Shown: one piece after another, positions 17,934 to 24,990 of the stretch | How positions within the stretch are numbered: position 1 is the stretch's first letter | How the letters are laid out: each line of letters starts with the position of its first letter | Assembly (NCBI GenBank): GCA_027457185.1 | Contig: DAIDTN010000057.1 | Span: 1-26,121 of the forward strand | Direction: 5' to 3' | Length of the DNA: 26,121 bases | Origin: Burkholderiales bacterium | GTDB taxonomy: Bacteria > Pseudomonadota > Gammaproteobacteria > Burkholderiales > SG8-39 | The notes under the pieces: model-generated | Seen by the model: only the letters and a program-made list of their open reading frames with translations | What the model was told of the DNA's origin: nothing | Database searches by the model: none | Position numbers and translations under genes: made by a program

Positions 17934-19781
17934 TCAGCCGCCCAGGCGCGACCTGATGGAGGCGAGCAGACCCGCCTTGTCGAGCCCGACTTCGGCGAGC
18001 AGCACGGCGGTATCGCCATGATCGACGAACCGGTCCGGCAGGCCCAGGTGCAGGAGCTGCGGTGTCAGGCTGGCGGCGGCCAGATATTCAGCCACGGCGC
18101 TGCCGGCGCCGCCCATCAGCGAACCTTCCTCCACCGTCACCAGCAGCTCGTGCTCACGCGCCAGTTGTTCGACCAGGGCCCCGTCCAAGGGTTTGACGAA
18201 GCGCATGTTGGCCACCGTCGCGTCGAGCTCTTCGGCGGCCCCGAACGCGGGCGCGAGCATGCTGCCGAAAGCGAGGATCGCGATCCTGGCGCCCTGCCGG
18301 CGCACTTCGCCTTTGCCCAAGCTCAGCGCCTGCATCGGCTTGCGGATCTCGACGCTCGGGCCGGTGCCGCGCGGATAGCGCACCGCCGCCGGCGTGTCGA
18401 GCTGGAATGCGGTGTACAGCATCTGCCGGCATTCGTTTTCGTCGGCTGGCACCATCACCGTAAGATTCGGAATGCAGCGCAGGTAGGCGAGATCGAACGC
18501 GCCGTTGTGCGTGGCGCCATCGGCGCCGACCAGCCCAGCGCGGTCGAGCGCGAACACCACCGGCAGATTCTGGATCGCCACGTCGTGGATCAGTTGATCG
18601 TAGGCGCGCTGCAAAAAGGTCGAGTAGATCGCCACCACCGGTTTCACGCCCCCGCAGGCGAGCCCCGCGGCAAAGGTCACCGCGTGCTGCTCGGCGATGC
18701 CGACGTCGAAATAGCGCTCGGGAAATTCCCGCGCAAACCGCACCAGGCCCGAGCCTTCGCACATCGCCGGCGTAATGCCGACCAGGCGCTCATCGACCGC
18801 AGCCATGTCGCACAGCCAGTCGCCGAAGACCTGCGTGTAGGACGGCTTTCCGCCCGTTTTTCCGCCGACGATGCCGGCGTCGGGCCGAAATTTGGACACA
18901 CCGTGATAGAGCACGGGATCGGCCTCGGCCAGCTTGTAGCCCTGGCCCTTCCTGGTCACCACGTGCAGGAATTGCGGGCCTTTGAGCTCGCGGATGTTTT
19001 TCAGCGTCGGCACGAGCGAGTCCAGGTCGTGGCCGTCGATCGGGCCTATATAATTGAAGCCGAATTCCTCGAACATGGTGGAAGGCACCACCATGCCCTT
19101 GGCGTGCTCCTCGACGCGCTTGGCGAGTTCCCATAAGGGTGGAACCTTGCCCAGCACCGCCTCGCTCGCCTTGCGCGCCGCGCCGTACAAGCCGCCCGAG
19201 AGCAGCCGCGCCAGATATTTGTTGAGCCCGCCTACCGGGCGCGAGATCGACATGTCGTTGTCGTTCAGAATTACCAGCACATCGGTGTCCATCACGCCGG
19301 CGTTGTTCATGGCTTCCAATGCCATGCCGGCCGACATCGCGCCGTCGCCGATGATCGCAACCGCGCGCCGGTTCTCCCCGCGCAGCCTGGCCGCCTGCGC
19401 CATGCCCAGCGCCGCCGAAATCGAAGTGCTGGAATGCGCCGTGCCGAAAGTGTCGTATTCGCTTTCCGTGCGCCGCGGAAAACCGGAAATGCCGCCATGC
19501 ATGCGCAGCCTGGCCATGCCCTCGCGCCGGCCGGCGAGGATCTTGTGCGCATAGGTCTGGTGGCCAACGTCCCACACCAGCCGGTCGTTGGGGGTGTCGT
19601 ACACGTAGTGCAGCGCGATCGTGAGTTCCACCGTCCCCAGATTGGACGAGAGGTGGCCGCCGGTCTGGCTCACCGACTCGATGATGAAGGCGCGCAGTTC
19701 CTCGGCGAGCTGCGCCAGCTGGCGCCGTTCCAGGGCGCGCAGCTCGGCCGGACTGTTGATGGTCTTCAGCAGTTCGTACAT
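17934..19781 (-). CDS. dxs: 1-deoxy-D-xylulose-5-phosphate synthase
   Basis: First enzyme of the MEP pathway: thiamine-diphosphate-dependent condensation of pyruvate and glyceraldehyde 3-phosphate. It has 615 residues. H43 ([10 protein letters not shown]), the TPP/Mg motif GDGAMSAG at 145-152 with N173 (LNDNDMSI), the [18 protein letters not shown] segment and the [13 protein letters not shown] catalytic-Glu segment are all present. The start [15 protein letters not shown] matches the family; AGGAA lies 12 nt upstream, which is distant. Last gene of xseB-ispA-dxs, 82 nt after ispA. It pairs functionally with ispH at 2042-2977. Confidence 0.97.
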   Translation of the reverse strand: MYELLKTINSPAELRALERRQLAQLAEELRAFIIESVSQTGGHLSSNLGTVELTIALHYVYDTPNDRLVWDVGHQTYAHKILAGRREGMARLRMHGGISGFPRRTESEYDTFGTAHSSTSISAALGMAQAARLRGENRRAVAIIGDGAMSAGMALEAMNNAGVMDTDVLVILNDNDMSISRPVGGLNKYLARLLSGGLYGAARKASEAVLGKVPPLWELAKRVEEHAKGMVVPSTMFEEFGFNYIGPIDGHDLDSLVPTLKNIRELKGPQFLHVVTRKGQGYKLAEADPVLYHGVSKFRPDAGIVGGKTGGKPSYTQVFGDWLCDMAAVDERLVGITPAMCEGSGLVRFAREFPERYFDVGIAEQHAVTFAAGLACGGVKPVVAIYSTFLQRAYDQLIHDVAIQNLPVVFALDRAGLVGADGATHNGAFDLAYLRCIPNLTVMVPADENECRQMLYTAFQLDTPAAVRYPRGTGPSVEIRKPMQALSLGKGEVRRQGARIAILAFGSMLAPAFGAAEELDATVANMRFVKPLDGALVEQLAREHELLVTVEEGSLMGGAGSAVAEYLAAASLTPQLLHLGLPDRFVDHGDTAVLLAEVGLDKAGLLASIRSRLGG

Positions 19782-19863
19782 TGCCGGATCGGATTCCTGC
19801 TTGGGCTGCGGCTCATGCGCGCGTTCGCTATTCACATTGAACTTTGCAAAAAAGATTTCGTAT

Positions 19864-20733
19864 CTAGAACCGGCGCAGCACGATGAAATCGGCCAGTTCG
19901 CGCAGGCGCGCAGCCGTTGCGCCAAACGGGGCAAGCGCCGCATGCGCCTCGGCGCGCAATTCCTCGGCCAGGGCGCGCGCACGCGCCAGCCCCAGTATGC
20001 TGACATAAGTCGGCTTCGCCTGCGCGGCGTCCTTGCCGGCCGTTTTTCCCAGGGTGGCGGTGCTGGCGGCGCAATCGAGCACGTCGTCCACCACCTGGAA
20101 CGCCAGACCCACCGTCTTGGCATAGCGTTCCAGCCGGGCAAAATGCTTTGCGTCCAAGGCGCCGCCGCAGCGTGCGCCGAGCACCACGGCGGCGCGGATC
20201 AGCGCGCCGGTCTTGTGAATATGCATGAACTCGAGCTCGGGCAGACTGAGCGTCTTGCCGACGCTGGCGAGGTCTATCGCCTGGCCGCCGGCCATGCCGC
20301 GCGAGCCGCTCGCCAGTGCCAGAATTCCGAGCATCTCGAGCTGCGCGCCGGGGTCGTCCGCGACCACGTGCTCGGCCAGAAGCTGATACGCGAGCGGCTG
20401 CAGCGCATCTCCCGCAAGCAGTGCGGTGGCCTCGTCGAATTCGACATGGCAGGTGGGCCTGCCGCGACGCAGGGTATCATTGTCCATACACGGCAGGTCA
20501 TCGTGCGCCAGCGAATAGGCATGGATCAACTCGACCGCTGCGGCCACGACTTCGAGCCGCGCCGTATCAGCTTGCGTCAACTCGCCCGCAGCGAATGCGA
20601 GCAAAGGCCGCACGCGTTTGCCGCCGCCCAGCACGGCGTAGCGCATGGCCCGGTGCAAGCGCTCGGGCACGCTCGCGGACGCCGGCAGAAAACGCTGCAG
20701 TGCCGACTCCATGCGCGCCTGAACCGCCCCCAT
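19864..20733 (-). CDS. ispA: Farnesyl diphosphate (geranyltranstransferase) synthase
   Basis: Short-chain trans-prenyl synthase making FPP from IPP and DMAPP/GPP. The first Asp-rich motif is DDLPCMDND, followed by LRRGRPTCH; the second is DDVLD in [21 protein letters not shown] near the N-terminus is the IPP-binding region. From the ATG at 20733 it has 289 residues. Homologous sequence seems to begin slightly earlier (IDFVAW, parallel to MDF in the E. coli protein), so the real start may be GTG 20766 (300 residues) or even ATT 20751. No candidate has a good ribosome site. It normally follows an intact xseB with overlap; here xseB is broken. Confidence 0.93.
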   Translation of the reverse strand: MGAVQARMESALQRFLPASASVPERLHRAMRYAVLGGGKRVRPLLAFAAGELTQADTARLEVVAAAVELIHAYSLAHDDLPCMDNDTLRRGRPTCHVEFDEATALLAGDALQPLAYQLLAEHVVADDPGAQLEMLGILALASGSRGMAGGQAIDLASVGKTLSLPELEFMHIHKTGALIRAAVVLGARCGGALDAKHFARLERYAKTVGLAFQVVDDVLDCAASTATLGKTAGKDAAQAKPTYVSILGLARARALAEELRAEAHAALAPFGATAARLRELADFIVLRRF

Positions 20734-20746
20734 CCAGGCGACAAAA

Positions 20747-21001
20747 TCAATTGTCTTGTTCGGCACCAGGGAAGGCTTGCAGAGTATTGGCTTCGAGTAC
20801 CTGCACTTGCTGCTGGGCCTGCGCGAGCTTGGCCTGACAATACTGCGCAAGTTAGAGTCCGCGCTTGTGCGCAGCGAGGGACTGCTCGAGGGAGAGTTGG
20901 CCTGACTCCATGCCGGCGACCAGCTTTTCCAACTCGGCCAGCGCGGCTTCGAAGCTAAGAGACTCGCCGGCGGCGGCCGCGGGCTTGGGCGATTTGGGCA
21001 T
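20747..21001 (-). pseudogene. xseB: Exodeoxyribonuclease VII small subunit, interrupted by an in-frame TAA
   Basis: XseB binds XseA to form exonuclease VII, a single-strand DNA exonuclease. The frame starts at ATG 21001 with [20 protein letters not shown], then [20 protein letters not shown] and [12 protein letters not shown] follows at codon 50 (20854-20852). With no shift of frame it continues LAQYCQAKLAQAQQQVQVLE to a TGA at 20747, for 84 residues in all. The part after the stop is the family's second helix (usually ...RG-x-E-L-x-x-YCQxxL), so the TAA replaces one residue and a single base change explains it. A nonsense allele, readthrough or a base-call error are all possible. A promoter lies upstream. 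Confidence 0.85.
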
Positions 21002-21028
21002 AATGGAAATAAAACCTTATAAAACGCG

Positions 21029-21058
21029 AAAATAGCTGAAGTTCACCCTGCCAGTCAA
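21029..21058 (-). promoter_or_regulatory. Promoter of the xseB-ispA-dxs operon
   Basis: On the - strand TTGACT (21058-21053), an 18-nt spacer and TATTTT (21034-21029). The start point is near 21022, 21 nt before the xseB ATG. The -35 is nearly perfect and the -10 moderate. Confidence 0.6.
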
Positions 21059-21110
21059 ATCGAAAACACGGTAAAATTCTGAAAAATTGGCCTTTTGCCG
21101 ACTGACTTAT

Positions 21111-21121
21111 TGTGTCACACA
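21111..21121. promoter_or_regulatory. Palindrome TGTGTCACACA before the Rieske gene
   Basis: A perfect 11-nt palindrome about 21 nt before the Rieske ATG, in the divergent region between xseB and the oxygenase gene. Its size and place fit an operator, but no regulator can be named. Confidence 0.3.
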
Positions 21122-21142
21122 CGGGTCAAGCGAGGTTAAGTC

Positions 21143-22246
21143 ATGTCCGATATTGCCAGCCCCCTAAAACTCAAACAAAGCAGCCCGCAGCTCCCGGTCT
21201 CCTGGTATTTCGACCAGCAGATGCTGGAACTCGAGCAAAAGCTGCTGTTCGACAATGGCCCGGGCTACATCGGTCACGAGTTGATGGTACCCAACGCCGG
21301 CGACTATCACTCCCTGGAATGGATGGACCACGCCAAGCTGCTGATCCGCAATGCGCAGGGGGTCGAGCTCTTGTCCAACGTCTGCCGTCACCGCCAGGCG
21401 GTCATGCTCGAAGGCCGGGGCAACGCCCGCAACATCGTCTGCCCGCTGCACCGCTGGACCTACAACACGCGCGGCGAATTGCTGGGCGCGCCCCACTTTC
21501 CGGACAATCCCTGCCTCAATCTGCCCAAGACCCCGTTGCAGAACTGGAACGGGCTGCTGTTCGCAGGCAAGCGCACCATCGCCCAGGATCTGAACTCGCT
21601 GCGCGAGTGCGCGGATCTGGATTTTTCCGGCTATATGCTCGACCGCGTGCATATCCACGAATGCAATTACAACTGGAAAACGTTTATCGAGGTCTACCTC
21701 GAGGACTATCACGTCGTGCCGTTCCATCCGGGTCTGGGCAATTTCGTCAGTTGCGACGATCTCGAGTGGCAATTCGGCCCGCGCCACTCGGTGCAAACCG
21801 TGGGCATCAACAACCGCCTGAAGAAGCCCGGGACCGCGACCTACGCGCGCTGGCACCAGGCGGTACTCGATTACTACCAGGGCGAGGTTCCGCCCCACGG
21901 TGCGATCTGGCTCACGCTCTATCCGAATATCATGATCGAGTGGTATCCGCATGTGCTGGTGGTGAGCACCGTGCACCCGCGCGGGCCGCAGGCGACCACC
22001 AACGTGGTCGAGTTCTACTATCCGGAAGACGTGGTCCTGTTCGAACGCGAATTCGTCGAAGCCGAGCAGGCGGCCTACTGGGAGACCGCGATCGAGGATG
22101 ACGAGATCGCGCTGCGCATGGATCGCGGCCGCAGGGCGCTGATGCAGCAGGGCCTGAGCCAGACCGGCCCGTATCAATCGCCGATGGAGGACGGCATGCT
22201 GCATTTCCACGAATATTTGCGGCGCGAACTGGGGAAACCCGCCTGA
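21143..22246 (+). CDS. Rieske non-heme iron oxygenase, alpha subunit type
   Basis: It has 367 residues. The Rieske [2Fe-2S] ligands are C81, H83, C100 and H103 (CRHRQ ... CPLHRW). The catalytic domain has the mononuclear iron site NWKTFIEVYLEDYHVVPFH, with H190 and H195; an Asp at 319 or 320 is the likely third ligand. At the position of the inter-subunit bridging Asp of naphthalene dioxygenase there is Glu (E187), as reported for some carnitine/choline-type oxygenases. No reductase or beta subunit is adjacent. The substrate is unknown. GAGG lies 7 nt before the ATG. It is followed 55 nt later by a sulfurtransferase gene. Confidence 0.88.
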   Translation: MSDIASPLKLKQSSPQLPVSWYFDQQMLELEQKLLFDNGPGYIGHELMVPNAGDYHSLEWMDHAKLLIRNAQGVELLSNVCRHRQAVMLEGRGNARNIVCPLHRWTYNTRGELLGAPHFPDNPCLNLPKTPLQNWNGLLFAGKRTIAQDLNSLRECADLDFSGYMLDRVHIHECNYNWKTFIEVYLEDYHVVPFHPGLGNFVSCDDLEWQFGPRHSVQTVGINNRLKKPGTATYARWHQAVLDYYQGEVPPHGAIWLTLYPNIMIEWYPHVLVVSTVHPRGPQATTNVVEFYYPEDVVLFEREFVEAEQAAYWETAIEDDEIALRMDRGRRALMQQGLSQTGPYQSPMEDGMLHFHEYLRRELGKPA

Positions 22247-22301
22247 TGCTGCCGCGCGGCTGGCTGTAACAAAAACCAGAAAACTCGGAGGAACGATAAC
22301 A

Positions 22302-23144
22302 ATGGCGCACAACACGCTGGTCAGCACCGCGGAGCTTGCCGCACACCTCGACGACGCCGGCTGGGTGATTTTCGACTGCCGCCACGACCTCGCCAAGCCG
22401 GACTCCGGCGCACAGGACTATGCGAAGGCGCATATTCCCGGCGCGCGCTTTTTGCATCTGGACCGCGATCTTTCTGCCCCGACCAGCGGCAGGAACGGCC
22501 GCCATCCTCTGCCCGATCCGCAGTCGTTCATGCGCACCCTCGGGACCGCGGGCGTGGACGCGGGCAAGCAGGTCGTCGCCTACGATGACAAAACGGGCGT
22601 GTACGCCGCGCGGCTGTGGTGGATGCTGCGCTGGCTCGGACACGACAACGCCGCCGTGCTCGACGGCGGCTACGCCAAATGGGCCAAGGAAGGGCGCGCG
22701 CTCACCAGTGCCATTCCCCAAGCAGCGCCGGCGCACTTTGCCGGCCGGCCGCGCGCGATGTCGGTCGACGCCGACGACGTGCTGCGATCGCTGGGCGCAC
22801 CCGGCCGCATCCTCGTCGACGCGCGCTCCGCCGAACGCTACCGCGGCGAGAACGAAACGCTGGACCCGGTGGGCGGCCGCATTCCCGGTTCGATCAATCG
22901 TTTTTTCCGGGAAAATCTGGACCCAAGCGGCTGCTTCAAGCCGGTAGCGGATCTGCGTCGGGCGTACACCGCGCTGCTCGGCAAGCTGCCGCCGGACGCA
23001 GTCGTGCATTCCTGCGGCTCCGGCGTATCCGCCTGCCATAATCTGCTCGCCATGGAAATTGCCGGTCTCTCCGGTTCCAGGCTGTACCCCGGTTCCTGGA
23101 GCGAGTGGTGCAGCGACGCGAGCCGCCCGACCGAAAAGGGCTGA
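22302..23144 (+). CDS. sseA: 3-mercaptopyruvate sulfurtransferase (rhodanese family)
   Basis: It has 280 residues and two rhodanese domains. The N-terminal one (about 5-135) is inactive, with DD at the loop AYDDKTGVYAARLWW. The C-terminal one (about 155-275) has the catalytic loop CGSGVSAC with C238. The CGSG(V) loop and the linker point to mercaptopyruvate rather than thiosulfate as sulfur donor. It transfers sulfane sulfur to thiols, cyanide or protein acceptors in the cytoplasm. GGAGGAA 8 nt before the ATG supports the start. It ends 12 nt before thyA, so a Rieske-sseA-thyA-folA transcript is plausible. Confidence 0.93.
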   Translation: MAHNTLVSTAELAAHLDDAGWVIFDCRHDLAKPDSGAQDYAKAHIPGARFLHLDRDLSAPTSGRNGRHPLPDPQSFMRTLGTAGVDAGKQVVAYDDKTGVYAARLWWMLRWLGHDNAAVLDGGYAKWAKEGRALTSAIPQAAPAHFAGRPRAMSVDADDVLRSLGAPGRILVDARSAERYRGENETLDPVGGRIPGSINRFFRENLDPSGCFKPVADLRRAYTALLGKLPPDAVVHSCGSGVSACHNLLAMEIAGLSGSRLYPGSWSEWCSDASRPTEKG

Positions 23145-23156
23145 TCGTTCAAGCCT

Positions 23157-23966
23157 ATGACTGACCGCCATCCCGAACAGCAGTATCTCGACCTGATGCG
23201 CCAGGTGATCGAGCACGGCGAAAGAAAAAGCGACCGTACCGGCACCGGCACGCTGTCGGTGTTCGGCTGGCAAATGCGCTATCCGCTGACGCCCTTTCCC
23301 CTGCTCACCACCAAAAAACTGCATCTGAAGTCGATCATCCACGAACTGCTGTGGTTCCTGCAGGGCGACACCAACGTGCGCTACCTGCAGGAACATGGCG
23401 TGAGCATCTGGGACGAGTGGGCCGACGCCGACGGAAATCTGGGCCCGGTCTATGGCTACCAGTGGCGCAAATGGAAAACCCCCGATGGCCGCGTGATCGA
23501 CCAGATCGCGCAACTCGTCGAAGGCATCAAAAACAATCCCGACTCGCGCCGCCACATCGTCAGCGCCTGGAACCCCGCCGATATCGACCGGATGAAATTG
23601 CCGCCGTGCCATGCGCTGTTCCAGTTCTATGTGGCCGAGGGCAGGCTTTCCTGCCAGCTGTATCAGCGCAGCGCCGATCTGTTCCTCGGCGTGCCGTTCA
23701 ATATCGCTTCCTACGCCCTGCTCGCCTTGATGGTGGCGCAGGTATGCGCGCTGCAGCCGGGGGAGTTCGTGCACACCCTCGGCGACGCACACCTCTACCT
23801 GAATCACCTCGATCAGGCACGCGAGCAGCTCGGGCGCGCACCGCGAGCGTTCCCTCTGATGCGGATCAACCCGGCGGTAAAAGATATCTTCGGTTTCCGT
23901 TACGAGGATTTCACCTTGGAAGCCTATGACCCGCATCCCGCGATCCGGGCCCCGATCGCCGTCTGA
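23157..23966 (+). CDS. thyA: Thymidylate synthase
   Basis: Methylates dUMP to dTMP with 5,10-methylene-tetrahydrofolate, releasing dihydrofolate. It has 269 residues. The nucleophile is C151 in [13 protein letters not shown]131-R132 ([11 protein letters not shown]) bind phosphate from the partner subunit; [20 protein letters not shown] is the folate/dUMP region; the C-terminus ends in APIAV as usual. The ribosome site is weak (AAGG is distant); proximity to the sseA stop suggests coupling. folA starts inside its 3' end, so the two enzymes of the dTMP cycle are physically tied. Confidence 0.97.
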   Translation: MTDRHPEQQYLDLMRQVIEHGERKSDRTGTGTLSVFGWQMRYPLTPFPLLTTKKLHLKSIIHELLWFLQGDTNVRYLQEHGVSIWDEWADADGNLGPVYGYQWRKWKTPDGRVIDQIAQLVEGIKNNPDSRRHIVSAWNPADIDRMKLPPCHALFQFYVAEGRLSCQLYQRSADLFLGVPFNIASYALLALMVAQVCALQPGEFVHTLGDAHLYLNHLDQAREQLGRAPRAFPLMRINPAVKDIFGFRYEDFTLEAYDPHPAIRAPIAV

Positions 23967-24474
23967 GCCTGCCGCGGCGCCGGCACCGCGAATCTGCCTC
24001 ATCGCCGCCATTGCGGCGAACCGCGTCATCGGCAGGAACAACGCCCTGCCCTGGCGTCTGCCCGCCGACCTCAGGCGCTTCAAGGCGCTGACCATGGGCC
24101 ATCCGGTGGTGATGGGCCGCAAGACCTACGCATCCATCGGCCGCACGCTGCCGGGGCGGCGCAATCTGGTGATCACGCGCAACCGCGGCTATGGCGCCCC
24201 CGGCTGCGAGGTCGTGCACTCCCTGGACGCGGCCATCGCCGCTTGTCGCGGCGCGCAGGACATTTTCATCATCGGCGGCGCCGAGCTGTACCGCGAGGCC
24301 TTGCCGCGCGCGCACAGTCTGGAGTTCACCGAAATCCATGCCGCATTCGAAGGCGACGCCACCTTCCCGCCGTTCCCGCTGGAGCAGTGGCGCGAAGCCG
24401 CGCGCGAAATTCACAGCGATGAAGACGGCATTGGCTTCCGCTATGATTTCGTCCGCTACGAACGCAGCGACTGA
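23926..24474 (+). CDS. folA: Dihydrofolate reductase
   Basis: Reduces dihydrofolate to tetrahydrofolate with NADPH and is the target of trimethoprim in the family. The core begins at [15 protein letters not shown]; active-site [13 protein letters not shown] with the catalytic Asp, then [18 protein letters not shown] and the [13 protein letters not shown] segment follow. The only ATG/GTG/TTG start before the core is at 23926, 41 nt inside thyA. This gives 182 residues with a Pro/Arg/Ala-rich extension of about 22 residues that the usual 160-residue enzymes lack. GGAAG lies 3 nt before this ATG. The core identity is firm; the N-terminus needs proof. Confidence 0.93.
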   Translation: MTRIPRSGPRSPSEPAAAPAPRICLIAAIAANRVIGRNNALPWRLPADLRRFKALTMGHPVVMGRKTYASIGRTLPGRRNLVITRNRGYGAPGCEVVHSLDAAIAACRGAQDIFIIGGAELYREALPRAHSLEFTEIHAAFEGDATFPPFPLEQWREAAREIHSDEDGIGFRYDFVRYERSD

Positions 24475-24478
24475 CGGC

Positions 24479-24521
24479 CCGACAGTCCCTCGGCAACGCG
24501 CTTCCCGGGACAGAATGTCGG
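24479..24521 (+). terminator. Imperfect hairpin after folA
   Basis: CCGACAGTCCC can pair with GGGAC and TGTCGG across a 17-nt loop and a 4-nt bulge, 5 nt after the folA stop. No T-run. Possibly a weak terminator; the following bases up to 24550 show nothing else. Confidence 0.3.
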
Positions 24522-24550
24522 AACTCAATGCCGGAGCCCAGCGAATTGTC

Positions 24551-24579
24551 TTGACCCGGGTGCGGCGCTCCTGTATAAA
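24551..24579 (+). promoter_or_regulatory. Cold-shock gene promoter
   Basis: TTGACC (24551-24556), a 17-nt spacer and TATAAA (24574-24579): the best sigma-70-type promoter in the window. Start point near 24586. Confidence 0.8.
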
Positions 24580-24585
24580 GGCCGG

Positions 24586-24720
24586 GCAGGAATGTAAGGT
24601 AGTGGAATTGCTGGTCCGTCGTAGCCGCCTTCGCGGTACTCCTCAGGTCTTCGTTTTCCTCCTTGAAGTTCTCGCATTTCGGGCGCAAGCCTTTTCTAAA
24701 TTTTTCTAGGAATAACAGAC
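24586..24720 (+). promoter_or_regulatory. Long 5' leader of the cold-shock mRNA
   Basis: About 135 nt from the inferred start point to the ATG, with no long coding frame. Long structured leaders are typical of cspA-type genes, where the RNA fold changes with temperature. TTCCT at 24656-24660 is complementary to the AGGAA Shine-Dalgarno at 24708-24712 and could mask it. A GC-rich part (GCCGCCTTCGCGGTACTCC) and a U-rich part before the SD are visible. The fold is inference. Confidence 0.5.
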
Positions 24721-24927
24721 ATGAGTACAGGTACCGTTAAATGGTTCAACGACGCCAAGGGTTTCGGCTTTATCACCCCCGACGGCGGCGGCAAGGATCT
24801 GTTCGCGCACTTCTCGGCAATCCAGGGCAACGGCTTCAAAAGCCTGCAGGAAAACCAGAAAGTGACGTTCGACATCACGGCCGGCCAGAAAGGCGACCAA
24901 GCTGTCAATATCAAGCCGGTCGAGTAA
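24721..24927 (+). CDS. Cold-shock domain protein (CspA family)
   Basis: It has 68 residues, a single cold-shock domain: a five-strand OB fold binding single-stranded RNA/DNA as an RNA chaperone. N-terminus [23 protein letters not shown]1 is KGFGFI at 13-18 and RNP2 is LFAHF at 27-31. AGGAA lies 8 nt before the ATG. It has its own strong promoter, a long leader and an intrinsic terminator, so it is a monocistronic unit. The paralogue (A, C, D, E type) and whether it is cold-induced cannot be told from the protein; the leader suggests post-transcriptional control. Confidence 0.96.
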   Translation: MSTGTVKWFNDAKGFGFITPDGGGKDLFAHFSAIQGNGFKSLQENQKVTFDITAGQKGDQAVNIKPVE

Positions 24928-24943
24928 TCAGCCAGGCTGAATG

Positions 24944-24972
24944 AAAAAGCCCGGGCAACCGGGCTTTTTTTT
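24944..24972. terminator. Bidirectional intrinsic terminator
   Basis: AAAAA, stem GCCCGG, loop GCAA, stem CCGGGC, then eight T. The A-run on one side and T-run on the other let it serve both the cold-shock gene (+) and the convergent decarboxylase gene (-), which ends at 24991. Confidence 0.93.
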
Positions 24973-24990
24973 GCCTTGCGCTGGAAGCAA

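Noticed and set aside
21164..22396. A 410-codon frame on the - strand over the Rieske gene
   Set aside because: Antisense to a gene with complete Rieske and iron motifs; no own motif or ribosome site.
21930..24122. A 730-codon frame on the - strand opposite the Rieske, sseA, thyA and folA genes
   Set aside because: It runs antisense to four well-identified genes. Its composition is Arg/Ala/Gly rich and it has no family motif; it is a GC-rich shadow frame.
24326..24688. A 120-codon frame on the - strand across the cold-shock leader and folA
   Set aside because: Its first part looks protein-like (CENFKEENEDLRSTAKAA) but it mirrors the structured leader and then runs antisense through folA; no start signals seen.
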